This document shows positions 1 through 6,615 of a stretch of 64,000 nt of DNA, piece by piece (the first letter of the stretch is position 1; every line of letters begins with the position of its first letter). Source of the stretch: Mangrovicoccus ximenensis (GTDB lineage Bacteria > Pseudomonadota > Alphaproteobacteria > Rhodobacterales > Rhodobacteraceae); the NCBI RefSeq assembly GCF_003056725.1, contig NZ_QBKZ01000014.1, forward strand, positions 148,102 to 212,101. The letters run 5' to 3'. The notes below the pieces were generated by a model. The model saw nothing but the letters and a program-made list of their open reading frames with translations, made no database searches and was not told the DNA's origin. Both the position numbers and the translations under genes were made by a program.

Positions 1-16
1 GGACGGCTCCGCCCGG

Positions 17-580
17 TCAGGCGCGTTCGGAATACTCCAGGGTCTCGGTATTGACGACGATCGCCTCGTCCTGGCCGATGAAGGGCGGGACCATGATGCG
101 CACGCCGTTGTCGAGCGTGGCGGGCTTGAAGCTCTTCGACGCGGTCTGGCCGTTCACCACCGGCTCGGTCGTGGCGACAATGCAGGTGACCTTGGCCGGG
201 AGCTGCGCCGAAAGCGGCTCGTCGTCGTAATACTGCACCACGGCAGTCATGCCGTCCTGCAGGAACGGGCGCCGGTCGCCCAGAAGTTCGGCCGGGATCT
301 CGATCTGCTCGAAGCTCTCGGTGTCCATGAAGACCAGCTTGCCGTCCTGCTCGTAGAGGAACTGCTGGTCCTTCTGCTCGAGCGTCACGCGCTCGACCTT
401 GTCGGCGGAGCGGAAGCGCTCGTTCAGCTTGGAGCCGGTGCGCAGGTTGCGCAGCTCGACCTGGGCGAAGGCCCCGCCCTTGCCGGGCTTGACGATATCG
501 ACCTTCACCGCGGACCAGAGGCCCCCGTCATGGTCGAGGATGAATCCCGGGCGGATTTCGTTCCCGTTGATTTTCGGCAT
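17..580 (-). CDS. efp: Elongation factor P
   Basis: This encodes EF-P (187 residues), the ribosome-binding factor that rescues stalling at consecutive prolines. The N-terminal KOW-like domain (about residues 1-65) carries the loop PGKGGAF, whose lysine sits where EF-P family members carry their tip residue; the central OB domain and the C-terminal domain ending [11 protein letters not shown] follow. Length and order match the family. The start at 580 gives [12 protein letters not shown], the usual N-terminus; an in-frame ATG at 592 would add four residues and has no better ribosome site. The gene stands alone, divergent from the next gene. The identification is secure; whether the lysine is modified cannot be told from here. 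Confidence 0.96.
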   Translation of the reverse strand: MPKINGNEIRPGFILDHDGGLWSAVKVDIVKPGKGGAFAQVELRNLRTGSKLNERFRSADKVERVTLEQKDQQFLYEQDGKLVFMDTESFEQIEIPAELLGDRRPFLQDGMTAVVQYYDDEPLSAQLPAKVTCIVATTEPVVNGQTASKSFKPATLDNGVRIMVPPFIGQDEAIVVNTETLEYSERA

Positions 581-805
581 TTGAAAGCCCAATGAGAGTT
601 GAACGAGGTCAGGCTGCCCCTATATCGCCGTGGTATCGGGCTGGCAACAAGGACGGCTTCGGTTGCGTGCAGACAGGAAAAAGCGAGCCATGCGGTGATC
701 GCATGACGGCCATGCCCGAAACGCAATACCGAATCGCAGCGTGGCGTGCATATTGCGCCGCACCCGGAAAGACGCAAGAGCAAGAGCAAGAATAAGGAAA
801 CGACA

Positions 806-1126
806 ATGGGCGAATTCGTCGATGGCACTGCTTTTAATCACGAGCAGGGCAACCGTGCCCGCAAACTGTTCGCGGCTGTTGTGCTGGCCGCACTGGATGA
901 CGCGATCGCGGACGACAAGAAATACGGCAACGGCCCCGAGCAGATCGCCCGCTGGGCCCGCGCGCGCGATGGCCGCGAAGTGCTGAGCTGCGCCGGGATC
1001 GACCCGAACGAGCGCGTGGTCAGCGGGCTGATGGAGTTTGTCTCGAAGGGCGTGCGGACTTCGGTCGCACTGTCCCGCGAAGAGTCCGAGCGCCGTCATG
1101 CTGCCGAGGCTGCAGAAGCAGCCTGA
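806..1126 (+). CDS. Conserved small hypothetical protein (DUF6280-like)
   Basis: This is a 106-residue acidic soluble protein of unknown function. It contains the stretches NEQGNRARKLFAAVVLAA and YGNGPEQIARWARARDG, which I recognise as a small family widespread in Rhodobacterales (DUF6280 from memory). There is no signal peptide or membrane segment. The start at 806 is preceded by AAGGAAA at good spacing. A strong rho-independent terminator follows 40 bp downstream, so the gene is a single-gene transcription unit. Existence as a gene is well supported by codon pattern and terminator; the function is not known. Confidence 0.85.
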   Translation: MGEFVDGTAFNHEQGNRARKLFAAVVLAALDDAIADDKKYGNGPEQIARWARARDGREVLSCAGIDPNERVVSGLMEFVSKGVRTSVALSREESERRHAAEAAEAA

Positions 1127-1165
1127 CCCCACCTGCGCCCGGCACGCCGGGCAGCAACCAAGCCA

Positions 1166-1204
1166 ACAGAAGCGCTTCCCTCCGGGGGAGCGCTTCTGTT
1201 TTTG
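1166..1204 (+). terminator. Rho-independent terminator after the DUF6280-like gene
   Basis: The arms AGAAGCGCTTCCC and GGAGCGCTTCT form a GC-rich hairpin immediately followed by a run of T (GTTTTT), 40 bp after the stop codon of the upstream plus-strand gene. Confidence 0.9.
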
Positions 1205-1242
1205 GCGGCATCCGCCCCGGCAAACCGGCAGGCGGGGCCGCG

Positions 1243-1425
1243 TCAGGCCTCGCCGCCGAGAATCCCGCGCAGTTCCTCGCGCACGATGCGGCGGATATTC
1301 TCGTTGATCCGCGGCCCCATGCGTGTGCGGACCTCTTCGCGCAGGATCTCTCGGATCAGGATGCGCAGCTCGGCCTCGCCGGGCAGCGGGCGACCGTCGC
1401 CGCCGGCCTCGGCCGCCTCCGCCGA
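1243..1425 (-). pseudogene. C-terminal fragment of an unidentified protein
   Basis: On the minus strand the last 60 or so codons of a gene are readable, ending EELRGILGGEA and a stop at 1243. The tail is an Arg/Glu-rich helix (LRILIREILREEVRTRMG) resembling the conserved C-terminus of an uncharacterised alphaproteobacterial protein. The 5' part of the gene is missing because IS21-A coding sequence starts at about 1426. I cannot assign a function; the fragment marks the left border of the IS pile-up. Confidence 0.55.
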
Positions 1426-1823
1426 CTACCTCAAGCGGGCGGACCGGGCGGGGCTGTCCTGGCCGCTGCCCGAGGGCGCCTGCGATGCCGATCTGGAGCA
1501 GCGCCTGTTCCAGCCGGTGGGCGGCGCGACGCGGCGGGGCCTGGCGCCGCCGGACTGGGCGCATGTCCACCGGGAACTCCGCCGCAAGGGCGTGACGCTG
1601 TCGCTGCTCTGGGAGGAATACCGCGCCGCGCATCCCGGCGACGGCTATGGCTACAGCCGCTTCTGCGACCTCTACCGCCGCTGGGAGAGGCGGCTCGCGC
1701 CGAGCATGCGCCAGAATCACGCTGCCGGCGCCCGCGCCTTCGTCGATTTCGCGGGCGACAGGGTCGAGGTGATCTGCCCCGAGACTGGCGAGGTCCGGCA
1801 GGCGCAGATCTTCGTCGGGGTGC

Positions 1824-1853
1824 GTCACGCCGGGGGCGTGCCTTCGGCACGAC
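1824..1853 (-). repeat. Hairpin insert, class D (in-frame)
   Basis: This interrupts istA between the codons of VGV and ASSYTHVEA. On the minus strand it reads GTCGTGCCGAAGGCAC then GCCCCCGGC, two small hairpins. Net gain is about 27 bp if the usual VGVLGASSY is the parent; frame is kept and no stop is introduced. Confidence 0.65.
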
Positions 1854-2093
1854 GCGCCTCGAGCTACACCCATGTCGAGGCGGTCTGGACACAGGGCCTG
1901 TCCGACTGGATCGGCGCCCATGTCCGGATGCTCGAGTTCTTCGGCGGCGCGCCCGCGCATCTGGTCTGCGACAACCTTCGGGCAGGCATCGCCAGGGCCT
2001 GCTTCCACGAGCCGAAGGTCAACCGGACCTATGCCGATCTGGCCGCCCATTACGACCCGGCGGTCATCCCGGCGCGGCCCTGCAAGCCGCGAG

Positions 2094-2136
2094 AGTGAGC
2101 CATCAGGTCGCCACGGGTCCGAGACCGATGGCGAAC
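2094..2136 (+). repeat. Hairpin insert, class A
   Basis: The 43 bp begin AGTGAG and end GCGAAC, with arms GCCATC(A)GGTC and GACCGATGGC around loop GCCACGGGTCCGA. It interrupts istA within the KPRxKAKAE motif. It carries TGA in the istA frame and shifts the frame. Confidence 0.85.
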
Positions 2137-2180
2137 GCCAAGGCCGAGGTCGGGGTCCAGCTGGCGCAGCGCTGGATTGT

Positions 2181-2213
2181 CGTGCCGGAGGCACGCCTCC
2201 GGCGGGACGCGCC
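2181..2213 (+). repeat. Hairpin insert, class D
   Basis: The sequence CGTGCCGGAGGCACG plus GCCTCCGGC forms two adjacent hairpins; the copies at 1824 and 2285 have the same layout. It lies in istA right after QRWIV and coincides with the point where the istA 3' end is lost. Confidence 0.65.
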
Positions 2214-2284
2214 GGATATTTCCACTGAGAAAGGAAACACATGCTCGACCCTCCCACCCACAGCCAGCTGCGCGAGCTCAGGCT

Positions 2285-2311
2285 CGTCGCACCGAAGGTG
2301 CGCCTCCGGCG
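2285..2311 (+). repeat. Hairpin insert, class D (in-frame, 27 bp)
   Basis: Exactly 27 bp (CGTCGCACCGAAGGTGCG... ending CTCCGGCG) sit between istB codons LRELRL and NGMADAF, adding nine residues without a stop. The arms are GCACC/GGTGC; the copies at 1824 and 2181 have GTGCC/GGCAC, a compensatory change. Confidence 0.7.
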
Positions 2312-2486
2312 CAACGGCATGGCGGACGCCTTCGCCGAGCTGCAGGGCCGCGACGACATTGGCGACCTCGGCCATGCCGAATGGCTCGGCCTGCTGATCG
2401 ACCGCGAGGCCGCCAGCCGCAGCACGAAGAAATTCCGGAGCCGGATGCGGGCGGCCAAGCTCCGCCATGTCGGCGCCTGCATCGAG

Positions 2487-2538
2487 GAATGAGGAGGGTC
2501 AGCCGTCCTTCCGGTGGAAGGAGGGCCCGACGAATGAC
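2487..2538 (+). repeat. Hairpin insert, class C
   Basis: Fifty-two bp begin GAATGAGGAGG and end CCCGACGAATGAC, enclosing the hairpin CCTTCC-GGT-GGAAGG. It lies between istB GACIE and FRTPRKLDR, where IstB proteins normally have about three residues (net about +43). The same ends recur in an IS5 gene at 38109. Confidence 0.8.
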
Positions 2539-2634
2539 TTCCGTACCCCGCGCAAGCTCGACAGGAGCCTGTTCCAGGAACTCGCCAGCGGCCGCTGGAT
2601 CGGACAGAAGCAGAACCTGCTGATCACCGGGCCC

Positions 2635-2677
2635 GCTCGCCATTGTGCTCGAACCAATGGCGCATCAATGGCTCGCC
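2635..2677 (-). repeat. Hairpin insert, class A, splitting a Walker A motif
   Basis: Forty-three bp separate codons for GP and VGKT in the istB P-loop, where two residues are expected (net +37). On the minus strand it reads GGCGAGCCATTG...CAATGGCGAGC with loop CGCCATTGGTTCGA; arms GCCATTG/CAATGGC pair perfectly. Confidence 0.85.
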
Positions 2678-2797
2678 GTCGGCAAGACCTGGCTTGCCTG
2701 CGCGCTCGGCCAGGGGGCATGCCGGGACGGGGAGAGCGTTCTCTACCACCGGCTGCCGCGCCTTTTCGCCGAGCTCGAGCTGGCCCATGGCGACGGC

Positions 2798-2834
2798 GTC
2801 GCCAATGTCGCTCGGACCATTGGCGCGAATTGGC
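2798..2834 (-). repeat. Hairpin insert, class A
   Basis: Thirty-seven bp between istB HGDG and RLPRLFRQ. On the minus strand GCCAATTCGCGCCAATGG is followed by TCCGAGCGACATTGGC, nearly identical to the copies at 4488 and 41866. The reading frame is kept (12 extra residues, net about +36). Confidence 0.8.
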
Positions 2835-2874
2835 GACTTCCCCGGCTGTTCCGCCAGATCGTCCGCACCGACGT

Positions 2875-2917
2875 GTTCGCCATCGGTCTCGGACCAGTGG
2901 CGACGCGATGGCTCACT
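2875..2917 (-). repeat. Hairpin insert, class A
   Basis: Forty-three bp between istB RTDV and LDDWGPDRL (Walker B region). On the minus strand it begins AGTGAGCCATCGCG and ends GACCGATGGCGAAC; arms GCCATCG/CGATGGC and GTC/GAC pair. The frame shifts. Confidence 0.85.
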
Positions 2918-3225
2918 CCTCGACGACTGGGGCCCCGACCGCCTGACGGCCGGGCAGCGGCGGGACCACATGGAAATCGTAGAGGACCGCTACGGCACCG
3001 GCTCCACCGTCATCACCAGCCAGCTGCCGGTCGAGGCCTGGCACGACGTCGTCGGCGGGCCCACCTTCGCCGACGCCATCCTCGGCCGGCTCGTTCACAA
3101 TGCCCACCGCCTGGCGCCAGACGGCCCGTCGCTGCGCAAGACCCGCGGCGCGGGCGCGGAAGGGGAAACATCGTGACCGGCGCCCAGCCCGCCCCGTGGC
3201 ATCGGACCCGGCGAGCTGTGGATAC

Positions 3226-3564
3226 CTGGGTCTTGCCGGTGCCGGTGCCGCCGGCAAGGACCGCGTTGCGCTGCTGCTCGAGGAAGCCGCCTCCGGCGAG
3301 GTCGCGCACCAGGGCCTCGTTGACCGGCATGCCGGAGAAGTCGGACTCGCCGATCTCCTTGGCCAGTGGCAGCCGGGCGCTTGTCATCTGGGACTTGATT
3401 GATCTCGCCTGCTTTTCGCTGATCTCCGCCTGCAGCAGGTCGCCGACGACCCGCTGCGGCTCGTGCTGGCGCTTCACCGCGCTTGCAATGAGCTCGTCAT
3501 AGGCGGCCTTCATTCCGTAGAGCTTCAGCTTCGCCATCGTGTCGAGGATCTGCGTTCTTTCCAT
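3226..3564 (-). pseudogene. istB: istB of IS21-B, 5' part only
   Basis: This minus-strand istB begins MERTQILDTMAKLKLYGMKA and continues to the P-loop NAVLAGGTGTGKT, after which the sequence leaves the family. About 110 of roughly 250 residues remain. Unlike the other IS genes here this fragment carries no hairpin insert. It is cut by the junction with the opposed IS21-A element and is inactive. Confidence 0.85.
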
Positions 3565-3877
3565 GGCCGGGTCTCCTGAGGCTGTCATAGCGGGCACAAT
3601 CGGCGGTCGGTTCGCGGGTCAGCTTCAGCGCTTCGGGCGTCGCGATCGGCGCCGGTCTCTCGGGCTCGCGCCTGCGGACGAGGATGTTGAGCACGACATC
3701 GGCGGAGTGGACGCCCTGTGCGAGGGCTTCGGCGCAGGCTGCCTCGACGGCTTCCGGCCCGTCGACCAGCAGTGCGGCGAGGATCTCGACCATCTGGCGG
3801 TCGCCGCCGGGAACGCGCTCCAGCTTCTGCCGGATCCGGCGCATGGCCGCGGGCAGGTCCCAGTCACGGAACGGGGC

Positions 3878-3920
3878 GTTCGCCTTGGGTCTCGAACCAA
3901 TGGCGACCGCAAGGCTCACT
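3878..3920 (-). repeat. Hairpin insert, class A
   Basis: Forty-three bp; on the minus strand AGTGAGCCTTG...CAAGGCGAAC. The arm pair GCCTTG/CAAGGC replaces the GCCATG/CATGGC of its sister at 4059, a compensatory A-T to T-A swap. The loop GCCATTGGTTCGA is conserved. Confidence 0.88.
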
Positions 3921-4058
3921 GCGCAGGGCGCCGGGCTTGCGCAGGAGAACCGGGATGCCGTGCAGCGGACCGCAGGCGGCATGGCCGCGGCCGGAGGCCC
4001 TCTCGTGGCGCCCGACCGCCTTGCCGTCCTGCCGGAACGCGACATGCGCGGCATGGGC

Positions 4059-4101
4059 GTTCGCCATGGGTCTCGGACCGATGGCGACCACATGGCTCAC
4101 T
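4059..4101 (-). repeat. Hairpin insert, class A
   Basis: Forty-three bp on the minus strand: AGTGAGCCATGTGGTC, loop GCCATCGGTCCGA, GACCCATGGCGAAC. Removing it joins GKPVE to AHAAHV in frame, so the boundaries are well defined. Nearly identical to the copy at 42265. Confidence 0.88.
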
Positions 4102-4185
4102 CTCCACCGGCTTGCCGACCGCGCGGGCATCGACGGAATAGCGGTTGCGGTCGAAGCGGACGAGGCAGGTTTTCGAGAGCGAGAC

Positions 4186-4256
4186 CTTGTCCGCCATTGG
4201 TCCGGGGAGGTGCCGGCGGGGCGCCACCGGTTCGAGCCCACCGGCGACGGTCGGGC
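4186..4256 (+). repeat. Composite hairpin insert, class AA
   Basis: Seventy-one bp. A left half-unit CGCCATTGGTCCGGGGA lacks its right arm and is followed directly by a second unit GTGCCGG...CCGGCGACGG with loop CGCCACCGGTTCGAG. It interrupts istA between FHAVPA and VSLSKTCLVRF. Same layout as 4690. Confidence 0.75.
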
Positions 4257-4487
4257 GGCGGGCACGGCATGGAAGCCGTCGAACGGTCCGGCATAGGGCA
4301 CGAGATGCGGGCGCTCGGTCTCGAACACCTCCAAGACGGTCCTGTCGCGAAGCTCCGGATGGCGGCTGGTTCGGGCCCAGGCGCGGCAGCGGTCCTCGAG
4401 CCAGGCGTTCAGTTCGGCATAGCTCCGGAACTTCGGCACCGGCACGAAGAACCGCTTCCGGACCGTTCCGACCTGGTTCTCCACCTG

Positions 4488-4531
4488 TCCACTCGCCAAT
4501 GTCGCTCGGACCATTGGCGCTCATTGGCTCG
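4488..4531 (-). repeat. Hairpin insert, class A, in the GWEKGQVENQ motif
   Basis: Forty-four bp lie between codons GWE and QVENQVG of istA; the two residues KG normally present are missing, giving a net gain of about 38 bp. On the minus strand: CGAGCCAATGAGCGCC, then AATGGTCCGAGCGACATTGG. Confidence 0.85.
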
Positions 4532-4591
4532 TTCCCAACCCGAGGCCGGTGTGCAGGCAACCGGATCAACAAGATAGTGGCCGCACATCTG

Positions 4592-4638
4592 CTGGACTGA
4601 GCCATCGGGACGCCATCGGTTCAAGTCCGATGGCGAAG
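4592..4638 (+). repeat. Hairpin insert, class A, antisense to istA
   Basis: CTGAGCCATCGG...CCGATGGCGAAGG with loop CGCCATCGGTTCAA sits between istA codons KERAYNR and QMCGHYLVD, where about three residues are expected (net about +38). Confidence 0.8.
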
Positions 4639-4689
4639 GCGGTTATAGGCCCGCTCCTTGCCGGTGAAGATCGTGTCGACCGCGGTCTT

Positions 4690-4766
4690 CGCGTCCGTCG
4701 CCGGCGGACTCGGACCGATGCCGCCCCCCGGCAACTCCCCGGACCAATGGCGGATCAATGAACGCT
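4690..4766 (-). repeat. Composite hairpin insert, class AA
   Basis: Seventy-seven bp between istA CARGICD and KTAVDTIF (two residues expected, net about +71). On the minus strand CGCCATTGGTCCGGGGA runs into GTTGCCGG...CCGGCGACGG, the same join as at 4186 but in opposite orientation. Confidence 0.75.
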
Positions 4767-4829
4767 GTCGCAGATGCCGCGCGCGCAGGCCCCGCCGAAG
4801 AAGGCGAAAGCCCGGTCATGGGCGTCAAA

Positions 4830-4875
4830 GATCGAAGCCATCCTGGCGCCATCGGTCCGGGCCCGATGGCTGAGG
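4830..4875 (+). repeat. Hairpin insert, class A, antisense to istA
   Basis: GAAGCCATCCTGG...CCCGATGGCTGAGG with loop CGCCATCGGTCCGG lies between istA PRETQE and the codons of FDAHDRAF. The ends have drifted from the consensus more than in other copies. Confidence 0.7.
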
Positions 4876-5394
4876 CTCCTGCGTCTCCCGGGGACGGGCC
4901 GGGACGAAGGGCATCCGGCTGTGGCACAGCCGGAGATGGGCCACCTTCACGGTGACGGTGGCACCGCCGATCCGGACGATCTCGTGGCTCCAGTCGAACT
5001 GGTAGGCTTCGCCGGGATCGAAGCTCAGCGGCACATAGGCCCCGGCCGATGCAGCGACCTCCACCTCCGACCAGGTCGCGGCGTAGCGCCTGACGGCATC
5101 GTAGCCGCCTTCATGGCCCTGGGCCTGAAGCTCCTCGAAAATCCGGTTCCGGGTCAGCCGCTCGCGCTTCGGGCGGCGGGAGTTCTCCTCGAGCAACCGG
5201 TCGAGGGCGTCGCGGAACGGATCGATCTTGGGCCGGTGCTGGACGCTGCGCTGGTAGGTGAATTCGGTGGCACCGGTGCGGATGACCTTGCGGACCGTCT
5301 TCGGTCGTGTCTCGGAAGTGGTGGAAATTGGATGGCGGCGCAATCTCCGGGTGAACTGACACCCACCCGACCGGCGGCGGCAACCGCCAGGGAG

Positions 5395-5436
5395 AGTGAG
5401 GGCCTGCCTGCCACCGGTCCGAAGGCAGGCCCGAAC
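5395..5436 (+). repeat. Hairpin insert, class A, between RBS and start codon of an IS256 gene
   Basis: Forty-two bp: AGTGAGGGCCTGCC, loop TGCCACCGGTCCGAA, GGCAGGCCCGAAC. The arms GGGCCTGCC/GGCAGGCCC are a perfect 9-bp stem. Removing it leaves GGGAGGCCATG, so it splits a good ribosome-binding site from the transposase start at 5440. Confidence 0.85.
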
Positions 5437-5865
5437 GCCATGACCGAGATGAACGACGCTGCGAGCTTTGCGCCACTGGCCGACGAAGCCGGGTTCGACC
5501 CGATCGAGGAACGCCTTCGTGCGACCGTCCGCGCCACCATCGAGGCGCTGTTCGAGGAAGAACCCGAGGCCTTCATCGGGCGCTGCCGCCATGGCCGCGG
5601 CGATGCTGCACAGAAGGGCTGCCGCCACGGTCACCGCGAGCGGCAGCTCACGGGCACCTTCGGCACCGGGACGGTGCGTGTTCCCCGCGCGCGGAGCGAG
5701 GCCGAGGCGGGCAAGACCACCGAGTGGCGGCCCAAGGCGCTGCCGCGCTGCAGGCGGCTGACGAAGAAGGCCGAGGCGCTGATCGCGGCGGTCTACCTGG
5801 CGGGGACCAACACGCGACGGGTGAAGCGAGCGCTCTGCGGCCTTTTCGAAGGGGCCGTCAGCAAG

Positions 5866-5908
5866 GAATGAGCGCCTGCGCGCCACCGGTCCGAACGCAG
5901 GCGCGAAT
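5866..5908 (+). repeat. Hairpin insert, class A, with GAATGAG...GCGAAT ends
   Basis: Forty-three bp between the IS256 codons AVSK and SRAWRKV. Perfect 9-bp arms GCGCCTGCG/CGCAGGCGC flank the loop CGCCACCGGTCCGAA. It contains an in-frame TGA and shifts frame (net about +37 against AVSKDVVSRAW). Confidence 0.85.
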
Positions 5909-6106
5909 GGCAGCCGGGCCTGGCGGAAGGTGAAGGTCGACTGGGACGCCTGGTCCGGCCGGAGCCTGGCCGGCGAGGACATCGTGCGGCTCATCCTCGA
6001 CGGCACCGTCATCCGGACCCGGCTGGACCGCAAGGCCACGAACATCTCGGTTCTGGCGGCAATCGGGGTGCGCCGCGACGGGCAGAAGGTATTGCTTTCG
6101 ATCAGG

Positions 6107-6153
6107 AGTGAAGCGGCAGGAAAAGGCGCCAGTGGCGCGTTTTCCCGCTGAAC
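6107..6153 (+). repeat. Hairpin insert, long-stem variant
   Basis: Forty-seven bp: AGTGAAGCGGCAGGAAAAG, then GCGCCAGTGGCGC, then GTTTTCCCGCTGAAC, which folds into one long hairpin with GAAAA/TTTTC in the stem. It interrupts the IS256 codons between LLSIR and GGESTAAW. The ends still resemble AGTGA...GAAC. Confidence 0.8.
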
Positions 6154-6615
6154 GGGGGGCGAGAGCACCGCGGCCTGGGGCCCGTTTCTCGCCGGCCTCG
6201 ATGCCCGCGGCCTGGGACGGCCCGAATTCGCCATCGTTGACGGCGCTCCGGGCCTCGAAGCCGCCCTGGTTGCGCTCCGGGGCGAGGACCTGCCGATCCA
6301 GCGCTGCACGGTCCACAAGCATCGAAACCTGCTTGGCCACGCGCCCAAGCGCCTGCATGACGAGCTGACCGAGGACTGCCGCGACATGATCCATGCCGAC
6401 ACGGCAGCGGGGATCGAGATCAGGCGCAAGGCATTCCTGCGCAAGCGGCGCCTGAAGTGCCGGGCCGTCGCCGACAGCCTCGGGGACGCCGGGGACCGCC
6501 TCTTCAGCTTCGCCCGGCTCGATCCGACGCAATGGAAATCGGCCCGCACACCAACGCGATAGAGCGCCTCAACGAGGAATTCCGCCGCCGGATCAAGACC
6601 CAGGCCGTGCTGCCC

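Larger units (their letters stand above)
1430..2222 (+). pseudogene. istA: istA transposase of IS21-A, truncated and interrupted
   Basis: This is the remnant of the IS21 DDE transposase. The readable part runs from DYLKRADRAGLSWPLPEG through the region ARAFVDFAGD and VEAVWTQGLSDWIGAH to CDNLRAGI and DLAAHYDPAVIPARPCKPR. It lacks the N-terminal helix-turn-helix and the C-terminal region. A 30-bp insert at 1824 keeps frame; a 43-bp insert at 2094 brings an in-frame TGA and shifts frame, after which KAEVGVQLAQRWIV resumes. A third insert at 2181 coincides with a deletion that removes the rest of the gene. It is clearly non-functional. Confidence 0.85.
2241..3175 (+). pseudogene. istB: istB ATPase of IS21-A, interrupted five times
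   Basis: IstB is the AAA+ ATPase helper of IS21 transposition. The start codon at 2241 follows AAAGGAAACAC. Readable blocks are DPPTHSQLRELRL, NGMADAFAELQGRDD, AAKLRHVGACIE, FRTPRKLDRSLFQELASG, NLLITGP, VGKTWLACALGQGACRDG, LPRLFAELELAHGDG, RLPRLFRQIVRTDV, LDDWGPDRLTAGQRRDHMEI and GSTVITSQLPVEAWHDV, so the order is complete. Hairpin inserts at 2285, 2487, 2635, 2798 and 2875 separate them; the one at 2635 splits the Walker A P-loop. Non-functional as DNA reads. Confidence 0.9.
1426..3225 (+). mobile_element. IS21-family element A, degraded
   Basis: This is a plus-strand istA/istB pair of the IS21 family, truncated at the left (no istA N-terminus or left inverted repeat recognised) and interrupted by eight short hairpin inserts. 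The istA 3' end is deleted around 2213, so that istA runs straight into the istB leader. The right end abuts IS21-B, which runs in the opposite direction, at about 3226. Neither gene can make a full protein, so the element is inactive. Confidence 0.85.
3226..5335 (-). mobile_element. IS21-family element B, degraded
   Basis: This second IS21-type element differs in sequence from element A. istA precedes istB on the minus strand; istB is cut off at about 3226 where IS21-A ends, and istA lacks a clear start codon near 5335 where IS256 sequence begins. Seven hairpin inserts interrupt istA. No complete inverted repeats were recognised. Confidence 0.85.
3590..5335 (-). pseudogene. istA: istA of IS21-B, interrupted seven times
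   Basis: This is the minus-strand IS21 transposase remnant. Blocks in order are TEFTYQRSVQHRPKIDPFRD, PKRERLTRNRIFEELQAQ, SFDPGEAYQFDWSHEIVRIG (start of the DDE core), CHSRMPFVPARPRETQE, AHDRAFAFFGGACARGICD, KTAVDTIFTGKERAYNR, QMCGHYLVDPVACTPASGWE, QVENQVGTVRKRFFVPVPKF, FDGFHAVPA, SKTCLVRFDRNRYSVDARAV and DWDLPAAMRRIRQKLERV. Each gap holds one hairpin insert (4830, 4690, 4592, 4488, 4186, 4059, 3878). At GWE/QVENQ the family has two residues (KG). It cannot yield an intact protein. Confidence 0.88.
5440..6612 (+). pseudogene. IS256-family transposase, interrupted and 3'-truncated
   Basis: This is a Mutator-type DDE transposase remnant. It starts MTEMNDAASFAPLADEAGFD and reads through RERQLTGTFGTGTVRVPRAR, KKAEALIAAVYLAGTNTRRV, LFEGAVSK, SRAWRKVKVDWDAW, DIVRLILDGTVIRTRLDRKA (first catalytic Asp region), NISVLAAIGVRRDGQKVLLS, PEFAIVDGAPGLEAALVAL, IQRCTVHKHRNLLGHAPKRL and TNAIERLNEEFRRRIKTQ. 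Inserts at 5866 and 6107 shift frame, and further small indels are present. The final 50-70 residues are gone. Non-functional. Confidence 0.9.
5336..6615 (+). mobile_element. IS256-family element, degraded
   Basis: This plus-strand Mutator-type (IS256) element begins in non-coding sequence after IS21-B and ends abruptly at about 6615 after the codons FRRRIKTQAVLPCAG, where a minus-strand TPR gene fragment takes over. The C-terminus of the transposase is missing and three hairpin inserts are present. Confidence 0.85.

Noticed and set aside
620-2482. Minus-strand 620-codon frame across the first IS region
   Set aside because: It runs opposite three unrelated plus-strand genes and fragments and contains no recognisable domain.
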